A stretch of 7,273 bases of DNA from Caldilinea sp. (GCA_026389955.1 JAPLGY010000309.1:1-7273), one strand, 5' to 3'; positions 1-7,273 are shown, counted from the first letter of the stretch. The notes: generated by a model from the letters alone, not told the origin. Translations and numbers: made by a program.

Positions 1-1283
1 ATCTGCTGCGGAGAATCGCCGCTGGCGTACATGAGTTCCAGAACTCGTTTGGCGGTGTTCTGGTTGATTTTTTTGTCGTCGACCAGCTGGAGCAAGGCGG
101 CAAACTGGGCGGGGAGCACCTTGGTGGTGGCGATTTGACGCAGGTCCTGGCCTTCACCGTCGGCGTTGAGCAGCCGGAAGAGTTCGCCGGTCATCCAGGT
201 CGCCACCCGCTGTGGCCTGCCCGCCTGCACTCCATAAACGGCAACGCTTTCTTCAAAGAAACGGGAGACCAGCGTCTCGCTCGCCAAAATGTCGGCCTCG
301 CTGCGGCGCACCCCCCAGCTGCGCTCGAAACGGTCTCGTTTGGCGGCTGGCAGCTCGGGCAGGGATGCGGCCAGCTGTTCCACCCAGGTGGCGTCCACCC
401 GCAGCGGTGGCAGATCTGGCTCAGGAAAATACCGGTAGTCGTGGGCGTCTTCTTTGCTGCGCTGCACCACGGTGCGCTGTCGCTCCTCATCCCAGCCCAT
501 GTTCACCTGTTCGACAGTGCCGCCCGCAGCCAGCAGGCCCGACTGACGTTCCAGCTCATAGGCGATCGAGCTGCGCACTGCCCGGAAGCTGTTGAGATTT
601 TTGACCTCTACCTTCACGCCGTAGTGGCCGTCGATCTTTTGGGCCAGGGTGCGCACGCTGATGTTGGGTTCGCAGCGGAGCGCACCCTTCTCCATATCCC
701 CGCTGTTGACCCCCAGCGCGCGCAGCGTCGCACGCAGCCTGGTCAAATAGGCGTAGGCTTCCTCGGGGCTGAAAATATCTGCCTCGGTGACGATCTCCAT
801 CAGCGGGACACCGGCCCGGTTTAGGTCGATGTAGGAGTAGTCTCCTGTGTGCACCGAACGTCCTGTATCTTCTTCGAGATGGACGCGGCGGATGCGCACG
901 CGGCGGGTCGAGCCGTCTTCCTGGTCAATCTCCAGAAAGCCATCTTCGCACAGCGGGAGATCGTACTGGCTGATCTGGTACCCTTTGGGCAGGTCAGGGT
1001 AGATGTAGTTTTTGCGTGCAAAGACAGCGGACGGGTTGATGCGGCAGTGGAGCGCCAGCCCGGTGCGGATCGTGGCCTCCACGGCAGCCCGGTTGATCAC
1101 CGGCAGCGCACCCGGCAGCGCCAGACAGGTCGGGCAGGTGCGTGTATTGGGCGGTGCCCCTTGGTAGTCGGTGGCACAACGACAGAACATTTTGGAGCGT
1201 GTCAGCACCTGAGCGTGCACCTCCATCCCGACCACAACCTCGTAGGGGCTGGTCTGGTCTGGGGCAACAACGAGTGTAGACAT
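1..1283 (-). CDS. gatB: Aspartyl/glutamyl-tRNA(Asn/Gln) amidotransferase subunit B, partial (C-terminal end off the left edge)
   Basis: GatB is the tRNA-binding and kinase subunit of the cytoplasmic GatCAB complex. With ATP it activates Glu-tRNA(Gln) or Asp-tRNA(Asn), which is then amidated with ammonia supplied by GatA. About 427 residues are visible of a family length near 475-500, so roughly the last 50-70 (end of the C-terminal tail domain) are missing. Recognisable segments, in order, are GMEVHAQ at residues 19-25, a four-cysteine cluster (C34, C36, C50, C53) like the zinc site of many GatB proteins, [55 protein letters not shown] and [13 protein letters not shown]. The ATG at 1281-1283 places GMEVH at the usual distance from the N-terminus. 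An AGGG (complement of 1293-1296) lies 9 bases upstream as a modest ribosome binding site. The gene is transcribed divergently from the lipoprotein gene, so gatC and gatA are not directly upstream. Family identification is very secure; the zinc role is inferred. Confidence 0.97.
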   Translation of the reverse strand, partial: MSTLVVAPDQTSPYEVVVGMEVHAQVLTRSKMFCRCATDYQGAPPNTRTCPTCLALPGALPVINRAAVEATIRTGLALHCRINPSAVFARKNYIYPDLPKGYQISQYDLPLCEDGFLEIDQEDGSTRRVRIRRVHLEEDTGRSVHTGDYSYIDLNRAGVPLMEIVTEADIFSPEEAYAYLTRLRATLRALGVNSGDMEKGALRCEPNISVRTLAQKIDGHYGVKVEVKNLNSFRAVRSSIAYELERQSGLLAAGGTVEQVNMGWDEERQRTVVQRSKEDAHDYRYFPEPDLPPLRVDATWVEQLAASLPELPAAKRDRFERSWGVRRSEADILASETLVSRFFEESVAVYGVQAGRPQRVATWMTGELFRLLNADGEGQDLRQIATTKVLPAQFAALLQLVDDKKINQNTAKRVLELMYASGDSPQQ

Positions 1284-1319
1284 GAGCGGATACCCTATCG
1301 AATTTTTTTGAAATTCTTA

Positions 1320-1350
1320 TTGGCAAACTATGCCATTCAGATGATACCAT
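1320..1350 (+). promoter_or_regulatory. Possible promoter of the lytic transglycosylase gene
   Basis: TTGGCA at 1320-1325 matches the -35 consensus at five of six bases. The -10 is weak: TACCAT at 1345-1350 (four of six) at a long 19-base spacing, or GATACC at 1343-1348 (three of six) at 17 bases. The predicted leader would be around 80-85 bases. It overlaps the candidate gatB -10 on the other strand, so the two could compete. Only moderate support. Confidence 0.3.
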
Positions 1351-1370
1351 ACGGGTGAGCCGAATCGTAA
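1341..1370 (-). promoter_or_regulatory. Possible gatB promoter
   Basis: Read on the minus strand, TATCAT (complement of 1341-1346) matches the -10 consensus at five of six bases. The only -35 candidates at 17-18 bases spacing are poor (TACGAT or TTACGA, around 1364-1370). It lies about 58 bases upstream of the gatB start and overlaps the possible promoter of the divergent gene. This is inferred from sequence only. Confidence 0.3.
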
Positions 1371-1440
1371 AGAGCAGCTGCTGGCTGGCAAAAGAGCTGG
1401 CCAGGAACCTGACCCGAGCTGGATGCGTTGATTTTTCACT

Positions 1441-3819
1441 ATGAAGCCCTTGTTCGTCGCCATGTTTTTGTTTTTTCTGGCGGGCTGTGGCCAGGAGCCT
1501 GCGTCCACAGCGCCTGCCCGCGCACCAGCCCTGCCTGTGCCTACCTGGACCCCTGTGCTGGTGCCCGACGGCCAGGGCACGCAGGCTGGCGCACCGCAGG
1601 CTGGCGCACCGCAGGCTGGCCAGACGGGGCTGGTGCTGCCCACGCCGACTCCTGAACCTGCCCCGCTGCCGGCTGGGGGGGGAGCGAGTCTCCCAACCGA
1701 GGATCTGCTCGAACAGGGGCGTCTGCTGGTTCGGTACGGCGACTATGCGGGGGCGCGCGCCCTGCTGACCCAGGTCGCCGCTGACCCAGGACGCCGTGCC
1801 GAGGCGCTCTATGACCTGGGCCGCGCCTATCTGGGCGAGGGGTTGTATGGGGAGGCGCTGGCCACCCTGGAGCAGCTTGATGGCCTGCTGGCTGCCGAAC
1901 AACGGGATCCTGGCCAGTTTGGGCAGAAAGAGCAGTTTCTGCGTGGGGAGGCGCTGCTGGGTCTGGCGCGCTACAGCGAAGCGGTCGCTGCGTACGGGCG
2001 TTCTCTGGAAAGCTACCCGTGGATGAACGAAACGGTTCAGCCGCGCATCGCCCGTGCCTACAGGGCCCTCAACGACAGCGAGAGCGCCGCAGCTGCGCTG
2101 CGCCGGGCCGCCGATGAGAGCACAGACCGGGTTGCGCGCGTGGGGCTGCTTGAGGAGTTGGCCCAACTCTACGTCGAACAGGGGCGTTCTGCGACGGCGG
2201 CGGCGGTCTATGCCGAGATCCTGGACGTTGCTGTCAACCCAGGCTACCGTACCCAGATTTTGTACAAGGCTGGCCAGGCGCTGGCCGCTGGTGGCGACAA
2301 CGTCGGTGCTGTCGAACGCTGGCGTGCGGCGACTGCGGAGGACCCCACCCACTTCAGCGCCTATCTGGCCCTCGTCGAGCTGGTCAACCGTTCCGTGGAG
2401 GTAGACCTCTCTCTGCGTGGGTACATCGACCTCCAGGCGGAGGCCTGGCAGCCGGCCATTGCGGCCTATCAAGGCTATTTGGAGAGGGTGGACCCCAGCG
2501 ATGCCAGGGCAGGGCAGGCGTTGCACGAGCTGGGGCAGGCCTATCTGGGGGCTGCGGACTACGGACAGGCGTTGGCCACATTCGACCAACTGTTGGCCAG
2601 GTACCCGGGCTGTCCTTGCAGCGGCCAGGCCTGGCTGGACAAAGCGGCCGCGCAGCAGCAGCAAGGCGACGGTGCGGGGGCTCGGCGCACCTACCGAACC
2701 TTTGCGCGCGACGCTGCGTCCGATCCGCTGGCGCCGGAGGCGCTGTGGTTGAGTGGGCGCAGCGCGCTGGCCGAGGGCAACTCGGTGGAGGCTGCGGTCG
2801 ATTTTTTGGCGTTGGCAGATAGTTTTCCAGCCCACGAACGGGCTCCCCAGGCGCTCTATCTCCTGGGTTTTGGCGCTTTCAGCGCAGGGCGCTATGGGCA
2901 GGCTGCTGAGGTGCTGGCCCGGCTGCAAAGCAGCTACCCGGACCCTCGTTGGGAGGCCGCTGCGTACTGGCTGGGCCGGGCCCAGCTTGCGGTCGGCCAG
3001 CCCGAAGCGGCCCGCGCCACCTGGCAGGCGTTGGTAGACCGCGCCCCCGACCTCTACTATGGCATCCTGGCCCGCTATGCTAGCCAGGTTGGCCAGCTGC
3101 CCGTCTCCGTCGCCGACGACCTGGACCTGGCCAAAGGGCGTCTGTTGCTCGAACTGGACCAGCGCGGCGATGCGCTGGCCATGTTGGAACGCACCTACCA
3201 GCGGTGGCGTGAGGATGTGGCTGCCCTCTACCCGCTCAGCCTCGAATTTGCGCGGATCGGGGCGTACCGGCTGAGCATCCTCAGCGCGGCCCGGCTGCTG
3301 CAGTTCAGCCCGGCCGGGCTGGTGGAAAATGCGCCCGTCTTTCTGCAACAGCTGGCGTACCCGCGCCCGTTTGCGCCTCTGATCGAGCGGGAAGCGCAGG
3401 CCAACGGCCTGGATCCCTTTGTCTATTACAGCCTGATCCGCCAGGAGAGCTTGTTTGAGGAAGGGGCCCGCTCGTCGGCAGCCGCCCAGGGGCTGGCGCA
3501 AATCATCCCCGACACCGGCCATTGGATCGCTGCGCGGCTGGGGCACCCGGAGTACACCAACGACATCATCTACCGCCCAGCGGTCAACCTTCGGTTTGGG
3601 GCCTACTATCTGGCCTGGGCGCGCGAGTACCTGGAGGGAAACCTGGTGTCGGCGTTGGCGGGCTACAACGCCGGCCCGGGCAACGCCGAAAGCTGGCGTG
3701 CCCGCTTCGGTGCCGAGGATACCCTTTTTGTCGAACAGATGACCTATGCGGAGCCACGCCTCTATATCCAGCTGGTCTTGAGCAATGTTTACCACTACAC
3801 CCGGCTCTACGGCGGCTAG
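1441..3819 (+). CDS. Slt-type lytic transglycosylase lipoprotein with TPR-like repeats (GH23)
   Basis: This enzyme should cleave the MurNAc-GlcNAc bond of peptidoglycan, leaving 1,6-anhydroMurNAc ends, on the outer face of the membrane. The N-terminus is a lipoprotein signal: one Lys, a hydrophobic core and the lipobox LAGC with the lipidated Cys at residue 16. Residues 17 to about 84 form a Pro/Ala/Thr-rich tether including PTPTPEP. Residues about 85-640 are TPR-like helical pairs, for example [10 protein letters not shown] near 122 and [10 protein letters not shown] near 361, ending with the DLYYGILA motif near 540 typical of Slt superhelical regions. The C-terminal SLT domain (about 645-792) has SLIRQES with the presumed catalytic Glu669, [19 protein letters not shown] at 739-747 and a terminal [13 protein letters not shown]. 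At 792 residues it is longer than E. coli Slt70 (about 645). An in-frame TGA at 1429-1431 fixes the ATG at 1441 as the first start; no clear Shine-Dalgarno sequence precedes it. It is diverged from gatB and followed 53 bases later by a LacI-type regulator. The class is very secure; the particular substrate role is not known. Confidence 0.95.
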   Translation: MKPLFVAMFLFFLAGCGQEPASTAPARAPALPVPTWTPVLVPDGQGTQAGAPQAGAPQAGQTGLVLPTPTPEPAPLPAGGGASLPTEDLLEQGRLLVRYGDYAGARALLTQVAADPGRRAEALYDLGRAYLGEGLYGEALATLEQLDGLLAAEQRDPGQFGQKEQFLRGEALLGLARYSEAVAAYGRSLESYPWMNETVQPRIARAYRALNDSESAAAALRRAADESTDRVARVGLLEELAQLYVEQGRSATAAAVYAEILDVAVNPGYRTQILYKAGQALAAGGDNVGAVERWRAATAEDPTHFSAYLALVELVNRSVEVDLSLRGYIDLQAEAWQPAIAAYQGYLERVDPSDARAGQALHELGQAYLGAADYGQALATFDQLLARYPGCPCSGQAWLDKAAAQQQQGDGAGARRTYRTFARDAASDPLAPEALWLSGRSALAEGNSVEAAVDFLALADSFPAHERAPQALYLLGFGAFSAGRYGQAAEVLARLQSSYPDPRWEAAAYWLGRAQLAVGQPEAARATWQALVDRAPDLYYGILARYASQVGQLPVSVADDLDLAKGRLLLELDQRGDALAMLERTYQRWREDVAALYPLSLEFARIGAYRLSILSAARLLQFSPAGLVENAPVFLQQLAYPRPFAPLIEREAQANGLDPFVYYSLIRQESLFEEGARSSAAAQGLAQIIPDTGHWIAARLGHPEYTNDIIYRPAVNLRFGAYYLAWAREYLEGNLVSALAGYNAGPGNAESWRARFGAEDTLFVEQMTYAEPRLYIQLVLSNVYHYTRLYGG
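1581..1620 (+). repeat. 15-base tandem repeat inside the tether-coding region
   Basis: The unit GCAGGCTGGCGCACC occurs twice in full (1581-1595 and 1596-1610) and then as a 10-base partial copy. It encodes repeated AGAPQ in the Pro/Ala-rich tether between the lipidated Cys and the TPR region. The unit is a multiple of three, so changes in copy number would lengthen or shorten the tether without breaking the frame. Confidence 0.9.
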
Positions 3820-3833
3820 AGGCGCAACTGTCC

Positions 3834-3847
3834 ATCGTATGCGATAC
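3834..3847. promoter_or_regulatory. Possible operator (palindrome) upstream of the LacI-family gene
   Basis: ATCGTATGCGAT at 3834-3845 is a near-palindrome in which five of six base pairs match. It overlaps GTATGCGATAC at 3837-3847, whose four-base arms match perfectly. It lies in the 53-base gap between the transglycosylase gene and the regulator gene, 25-39 bases before the start codon. LacI-family repressors often bind short palindromes near their own gene, so self-regulation is possible. Short palindromes also arise by chance, so this is a weak call. Confidence 0.3.
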
Positions 3848-3872
3848 AAACGCCAACACACAGAAAACGCCT

Positions 3873-4910
3873 ATGCCAGCCAGCCTCGAAGAAGTTTCCA
3901 GACGGGCGGGCGTGTCCATTTCGACCGCCTCGCGAATTTTGTCCAACGACCCCCACTACAGCTTCAAATTGCGCACGCGCCAGCGGGTGTTGGATGCCTG
4001 CCACGACCTGCAGTATCAGCCGAACCTGGCGGCGCGTGCGCTGGCTTCGGGTCGTTCCTGTATTGTCGCCTTTGTGGTGCCGCGCGTTCAAGAGACACCG
4101 TTCACGGCACTCGGCTCGCTGCAGGTGCTTGCCGGGCTCGAAGAGGCCTTCAGCGCGCGGGGCTACCATATTCTGCTCAGTTCCCCGCGCCTGGCCGACG
4201 GCAACGTCGACCCAGCCTTTACCCAGCTGATGCAGAGCGGCTATCTCGAAGGGATCGTCCTGGACGGCCACTTTGCCGTCGAGCCTTTGCTGCAGACTCT
4301 GCAAAAACAACGGCTTCCTTGTGTGACCATCGGGCATCCGAACTATCCGTACACCATTCGGGCGGATGACGACGGTGGCTACCGCATGCTGGTGGCGCAC
4401 CTGGTGGAGCTGGGCCACCGCCAGATCGGCATCATCGGGTTGGACCACACCTTTTTTCCCAGCGGTCGCCATCGCCTGGCTGCGTTGCGGGCTGCCGCCG
4501 AGCGTCACGGGTTGACGGCGGCGACCATGCCGTATGTCGAAAGCCGTTTTGGCAGGCAGCATGGGGTTCTCCTGATCCGCCAGCTGCTCGCCGAACACCC
4601 GGGCCTGACTGCGCTGGTTGCGCTCAACGACCGCCTGGCGCTGGATGCGTTGCATGCGCTGCGCATGCTGGGGGTGCGGGTGCCCGAGGATCTGGCAGTG
4701 GCCGGCCACGACGATCTGCCCCAGGCAGCCGACGTGTTGCCCAGCCTGACCACGATCAACCAGGGGTTGCATCGTTGGGGAGAATATGCCGCCGACATGT
4801 TGTTTGCGCTGGCGGCAGGGGGAGAGCCGGAGGCGGTGGTCATGCAGACCCGTCTGGTGGTGCGGAATTCAACTGCGACGTCCTGTGCGGTTCTGGGGCC
4901 GCCCGGGTGA
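3873..4910 (+). CDS. LacI-family transcriptional regulator
   Basis: This 345-residue protein has the standard LacI-family layout and length. An N-terminal helix-turn-helix occupies residues about 5-24 (LEEVSRRAGVSISTASRIL, where the family usually has VSxSTVSRVL). A hinge helix follows, YQPNLAARALASGRS at 48-62, with Leu57 at the position of the minor-groove intercalating Leu. The rest is a periplasmic-binding-protein-like effector domain with typical segments: VAHLVELGHRQIGIIG, ALVALNDRLALDALHAL, VPEDLAVAGHDD and PSLTTINQ. The reading frame stays open far upstream inside the transglycosylase gene, but only the ATG at 3873 gives a normal family N-terminus. No clear ribosome binding site precedes it. 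The effector is probably a sugar or related small molecule by family analogy, but no transporter or glycosidase gene is in view, so target and ligand are unknown. Possible co-transcription with the upstream gene is an inference from the short gap. Confidence 0.95.
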   Translation: MPASLEEVSRRAGVSISTASRILSNDPHYSFKLRTRQRVLDACHDLQYQPNLAARALASGRSCIVAFVVPRVQETPFTALGSLQVLAGLEEAFSARGYHILLSSPRLADGNVDPAFTQLMQSGYLEGIVLDGHFAVEPLLQTLQKQRLPCVTIGHPNYPYTIRADDDGGYRMLVAHLVELGHRQIGIIGLDHTFFPSGRHRLAALRAAAERHGLTAATMPYVESRFGRQHGVLLIRQLLAEHPGLTALVALNDRLALDALHALRMLGVRVPEDLAVAGHDDLPQAADVLPSLTTINQGLHRWGEYAADMLFALAAGGEPEAVVMQTRLVVRNSTATSCAVLGPPG

Positions 4911-4956
4911 TTGGCCGCCGAACGGTCAAAAACAAGAAGGAACGGGCTGGGAGTGT

Positions 4957-4985
4957 TTGTCTGTGGGGGCGAGTGCAGGTAAAAT
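4957..4985 (+). promoter_or_regulatory. Probable sigma-70-type promoter of uvrB
   Basis: TTGTCT at 4957-4962 (four of six to the -35 consensus) and TAAAAT at 4980-4985 (five of six to the -10 consensus) are separated by exactly 17 bases. Transcription would begin near 4992, giving a leader of about 45 bases before uvrB. It is the best-formed promoter in the window. No recognisable LexA box overlaps it. Confidence 0.55.
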
Positions 4986-5023
4986 AGAGAGAGGGTTGAG
5001 GGACAGGAGAGGGTTTTTGGGGC

Positions 5024-5031
5024 AGGATAGG
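5024..5031 (+). promoter_or_regulatory. Ribosome binding site that decides the uvrB start
   Basis: AGGATAGG lies 5-12 bases before the ATG at 5037. A second ATG at 5032-5034 overlaps this region but is in another frame, and that frame does not encode UvrB. The site and the family N-terminus together fix the start at 5037. Confidence 0.55.
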
Positions 5032-5036
5032 ATGCG

Positions 5037-7052
5037 ATGCCACCATTTCGAGTTGTCAGCGAATTTCAGCCGACCGGCGACCAGCCACAGGCGATCGCCC
5101 AGCTGGCGGAGGGAATCCAGCAAGGGCTGCAGCACCAGGTGCTGCTGGGGGTGACCGGCTCGGGCAAGACCTTCACCATGGCGCGTGTGATCGAGCAGGT
5201 CCAAAAGCCGACATTGATCATGGCGCACAACAAGACGCTGGCCGCCCAGCTCTACGCCGAAATGCGCGAGTTTTTCCCCAACAACGCAGTCGAATACTTT
5301 GTCTCCTACTACGACTACTACCAGCCAGAGGCCTACATTCCGCGTACGGACACCTACATCGAAAAAGATGCCCAGATCAACGAGGAGATCGACCGGCTGC
5401 GGCTGGCGGCGACCAGCGCCCTTTTCAGCCGCAGCGATGTGGTGATTGTGGCTTCGGTCTCGTGCATTTACGGGCTGGGCAGCCCGCAGGACTATGGGCG
5501 GGTCGTCTTGCATCTGCATGTGGGGGAGCGGGTGCGGCGCAACCAGCTGCTGCGCCATCTGGTCGAGATCTACTACGAACGCAACGACAACCTGCTGCAG
5601 CGTGGGCGATTTCGGGTGCGCGGGGATGTGTTGGATGTGCAGCCAGCAGACCGGGAGACTGCCTACCGGATCAGCCTGTGGGGAGACGAGATCGAACGCA
5701 TCAGCGAGATCGACACGCTCACCGGAGAAGTGCTGGCCTCTCCCCAGCAGGTGGACATCTTTCCTGCCAAACACTTTGTCACGCCCCAGGATCGCCTGAG
5801 CGAGGCGATCGAGGAGATCCGACGCGAGATGGAGGAGCAGGTGGCCACCTTTCAGGCGCAGGGCAAGCTGCTCGAGGCACAGCGGATCCAGCAACGCACC
5901 AACTATGACATCGAAATGTTGCAGGAGGTGGGCTACTGCAGCGGGATCGAAAACTACAGCGGGCCGTTGGCTGGGCGGCCTGCCGGTTCGACGCCTTGGA
6001 CGTTGCTCGATTATTTTCCGCCAGACTGGCTGTTGATCGTCGACGAGAGCCACATGACGATTCCGCAGGTGCGCGGCATGTACAGCGGCGACCGGGCGCG
6101 CAAGGAGGTGTTGGTCGGCTATGGCTTTCGGCTGCCGAGTGCGCTGGACAACCGCCCCCTCACCTTCGCGGAGTTTGAAACCCACCTGCACCAGACGGTC
6201 TACGTCAGCGCAACCCCGGGGCCCTACGAACGCACCCAGGCCCAACGCGTTGTCGAGCAGGTCATCCGTCCTACCGGGCTGTTGGACCCGGTGGTCGAGG
6301 TGCGCCCGGCCCAAGGCCAGATCGACGACCTGCTGCGCGAGATCAAACAGCGCACTGCCCGCGGCCAGCGTGCCCTGGTGACGACCCTGACCAAGCGCAT
6401 GGCCGAGGACTTGACCGAATATCTGGCCGAGCTGTCCGTCAAGGTGCACTATCTGCACAGCGACATCCACACGATCGAACGGGTGGAGATTCTGCGCGAT
6501 CTGCGGCTGGGGGTCTACGATGTCGTTGTTGGGATCAACCTGCTGCGTGAAGGGCTGGATCTGCCCGAGGTCTCGTTGGTGGCGGTGTTGGATGCGGACA
6601 AGGAGGGCTTTTTGCGCAGTGAAAGTGCCTTGATCCAGACGATCGGGCGTACTGCGCGCCATGTGGAAGGCAAGGCGTTGCTTTACGCCGATGGCATGAC
6701 CGATTCGATGCGCCGGGCGATCGACGAGACCAACCGCCGCCGTTCGATCCAGGAAGTGTACAACCGCCAGCACGGCATCGAGCCACAGAGCATCGTCAAG
6801 GGCATTCGGGACTTGACCGACCGGGTGCGGGGGATGGTGGGTCCTCAGGCTGTCTCCAGTGCGGGTGCTGAACAAGAGGGAGGTGGCGACCCCGCCCAGC
6901 TCTCCCCGGAGGCGCTGGCCCAGCTGATTCGTTCGTTGGAGCAGGAGATGAAAAATGCAGCCAAGGCGCTGGAGTTTGAGCGGGCTGCAGCGCTGCGTGA
7001 CCAGTTGGTCGAGCTGCGCCGACTTGAAGTGGAGCGCAAAGTCGCCGCCTGA
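5037..7052 (+). CDS. uvrB: UvrABC system protein B (excinuclease ABC subunit B)
   Basis: UvrB is the damage-verifying helicase-like subunit of nucleotide excision repair. UvrA loads it onto damaged DNA, and it then recruits UvrC for the dual incision. The protein has 671 residues, against 673 in E. coli. The Walker A motif GVTGSGKT is at residues 38-45 with Lys44. The beta-hairpin that inserts between the strands is [10 protein letters not shown] at 91-100, with aromatic residues Tyr91, Tyr92, Tyr94, Tyr95, Tyr100 and Tyr107 (the last is Phe in E. coli). The Walker B motif DESH is at 336-339. Later come [11 protein letters not shown], a helicase motif V region with [25 protein letters not shown], and motif [11 protein letters not shown] (commonly GRAAR). 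A C-terminal UVR domain of about 35 residues ends the protein ([20 protein letters not shown]) and would contact UvrC or UvrA. All key residues are present, so the protein should be functional. It has its own probable promoter and appears to be transcribed alone. Confidence 0.99.
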   Translation: MPPFRVVSEFQPTGDQPQAIAQLAEGIQQGLQHQVLLGVTGSGKTFTMARVIEQVQKPTLIMAHNKTLAAQLYAEMREFFPNNAVEYFVSYYDYYQPEAYIPRTDTYIEKDAQINEEIDRLRLAATSALFSRSDVVIVASVSCIYGLGSPQDYGRVVLHLHVGERVRRNQLLRHLVEIYYERNDNLLQRGRFRVRGDVLDVQPADRETAYRISLWGDEIERISEIDTLTGEVLASPQQVDIFPAKHFVTPQDRLSEAIEEIRREMEEQVATFQAQGKLLEAQRIQQRTNYDIEMLQEVGYCSGIENYSGPLAGRPAGSTPWTLLDYFPPDWLLIVDESHMTIPQVRGMYSGDRARKEVLVGYGFRLPSALDNRPLTFAEFETHLHQTVYVSATPGPYERTQAQRVVEQVIRPTGLLDPVVEVRPAQGQIDDLLREIKQRTARGQRALVTTLTKRMAEDLTEYLAELSVKVHYLHSDIHTIERVEILRDLRLGVYDVVVGINLLREGLDLPEVSLVAVLDADKEGFLRSESALIQTIGRTARHVEGKALLYADGMTDSMRRAIDETNRRRSIQEVYNRQHGIEPQSIVKGIRDLTDRVRGMVGPQAVSSAGAEQEGGGDPAQLSPEALAQLIRSLEQEMKNAAKALEFERAAALRDQLVELRRLEVERKVAA

Positions 7053-7113
7053 GGCGATCTCCCGGGGAATCGGCGCATTTCTCAACTGGGCGGGCTTTCC
7101 TCAGCGAAGTGTG

Positions 7114-7122
7114 TGGTATAGT
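7114..7122 (+). promoter_or_regulatory. Probable extended -10 promoter of rsfS
   Basis: TGGTATAGT combines a TGn extension with TATAGT, which matches the -10 consensus at five of six bases. No good -35 is found at normal spacing, which extended -10 promoters can tolerate. Transcription would start near 7129, about 36 bases before the proposed rsfS start. It lies in the 112-base gap after uvrB, where I see no convincing terminator. Confidence 0.45.
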
Positions 7123-7152
7123 GCAAAAAGCACATCTGTCATTGCTGGTTCT

Positions 7153-7159
7153 GAGGAGG
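7153..7159 (+). promoter_or_regulatory. Strong Shine-Dalgarno sequence that points to a CTG start of rsfS
   Basis: GAGGAGG is the strongest ribosome binding site in the window. The CTG at 7165 follows after five bases, an optimal distance. The next possible start, TTG at 7174, is 14 bases away, which is too far for efficient use. Confidence 0.65.
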
Positions 7160-7164
7160 CCGAT

Positions 7165-7273
7165 CTGGATAGCTTGCAACTTGCCCATTGTCTTGTGGAT
7201 CTTGTCGAACAAAAACAGGCAACTGAGATTGTTCTGCTCGATGTCCACGAACAGACCACCCTTGCCGCGTACT
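7165..7273 (+). CDS. rsfS: Ribosome silencing factor RsfS (Iojap/YbeB family), 5' part only
   Basis: RsfS binds ribosomal protein uL14 on the large subunit and blocks joining with the small subunit, lowering translation during starvation or stationary phase. Only the first 36 codons are in the window. They include LQLAHCLVDLVEQKQA followed by TEIVLLDVHEQTTLAAY, matching the family pattern of a helix, K-x-A-x-[DE]-I and [VL]LD, then a segment that normally reads ADYF. I place the start at CTG 7165, because GAGGAGG lies five bases upstream and the lysine of the KxA motif then falls at residue 17, as in B. subtilis YqeL (E. coli YbeB has it at 18). No ATG is available in frame. Alternatives are TTG 7174 (poor spacing), ATT 7141 and GTG 7111; the last would put the proposed promoter inside the gene. 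The frame is open back into uvrB, so no stop codon limits the start. Identity is fairly sure from a short stretch; the start is less sure. Confidence 0.85.
   Translation, partial: MDSLQLAHCLVDLVEQKQATEIVLLDVHEQTTLAAY

Noticed and set aside
135..1358. Plus-strand open frames (135-824 and 849-1358) opposite gatB
   Set aside because: They are codon-aligned shadows of gatB and show no protein family features; the gatB motifs are continuous on the minus strand.
994..3861. A 955-codon minus-strand open frame opposite the transglycosylase gene
   Set aside because: It is aligned codon-for-codon with the real gene, its product is low-complexity and Arg/Gln/Gly-rich with no family motif, and it also overlaps gatB in another frame. 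It is explained by absence of TTA, CTA and TCA codons in the real gene.
3522..3872. An N-terminal extension of the LacI-family gene reaching back into the transglycosylase gene
   Set aside because: The extension translates an out-of-frame part of the transglycosylase. The family N-terminus begins at the ATG at 3873.
4919..4943. CGAAC and GAAC sequences upstream of uvrB as a LexA box
   Set aside because: Both halves point the same way, are about 21 bases apart, and lack the inverted GTTC partner expected at four bases.
7045..7055. CGCC-TGA-GGCG hairpin at the uvrB stop codon as a terminator
   Set aside because: The stem is short, overlaps the end of the coding region and has no T tract after it.
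4926..7085. A 719-codon minus-strand open frame opposite uvrB
   Set aside because: It is codon-aligned antisense of an unmistakable uvrB, with no recognisable domain. It is a composition effect.
7121..7133. GTGC-AAAAA-GCAC inverted repeat as a terminator or operator after uvrB
   Set aside because: The stem is only four bases with no following T run, and it overlaps the likely rsfS transcription start. It could be chance.

Overview
This window looks like an ordinary, gene-dense stretch of bacterial chromosome. It holds five protein-coding genes and no mobile element, CRISPR array, RNA gene or phage gene that I can recognise. The sequence is GC-rich and the codons avoid TTA, CTA and TCA. The mix of an amidotransferase-dependent tRNA charging gene, a long TPR lytic transglycosylase lipoprotein with a Pro/Thr-rich tether, uvrB and rsfS suggests Chloroflexota (Anaerolineae or Caldilineae type). 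That placement is an inference from protein style, not from a marker gene.

Layout. Positions 1-1283 (minus strand) carry gatB, cut by the left edge so that its C-terminal end is missing. A 157-base divergent intergenic region (1284-1440) separates it from a 792-residue plus-strand lipoprotein, a Slt-type (GH23) lytic transglycosylase built on TPR-like helical repeats. After 53 bases comes a LacI-family repressor (3873-4910). A 126-base gap with a good sigma-70-type promoter leads into uvrB (5037-7052), complete and with all key motifs intact. The last 109 bases are the beginning of rsfS, the ribosome silencing factor. It is preceded by an extended -10 promoter and a strong Shine-Dalgarno sequence, and its best-supported start codon is CTG.

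Functionally these are mostly unlinked housekeeping roles: tRNA-dependent amidation, wall remodelling, nucleotide excision repair and ribosome hibernation. The one gene of unknown target is the LacI-type regulator, which has no sugar-metabolism neighbours here and sits close behind the transglycosylase gene.

I found no convincing undescribed multi-gene system. The points most worth a second look are the apparent CTG start of rsfS, an eight-G run and a 15-base tandem repeat in the tether-coding part of the transglycosylase gene, and the orphan LacI-type regulator with a possible operator just upstream of it.
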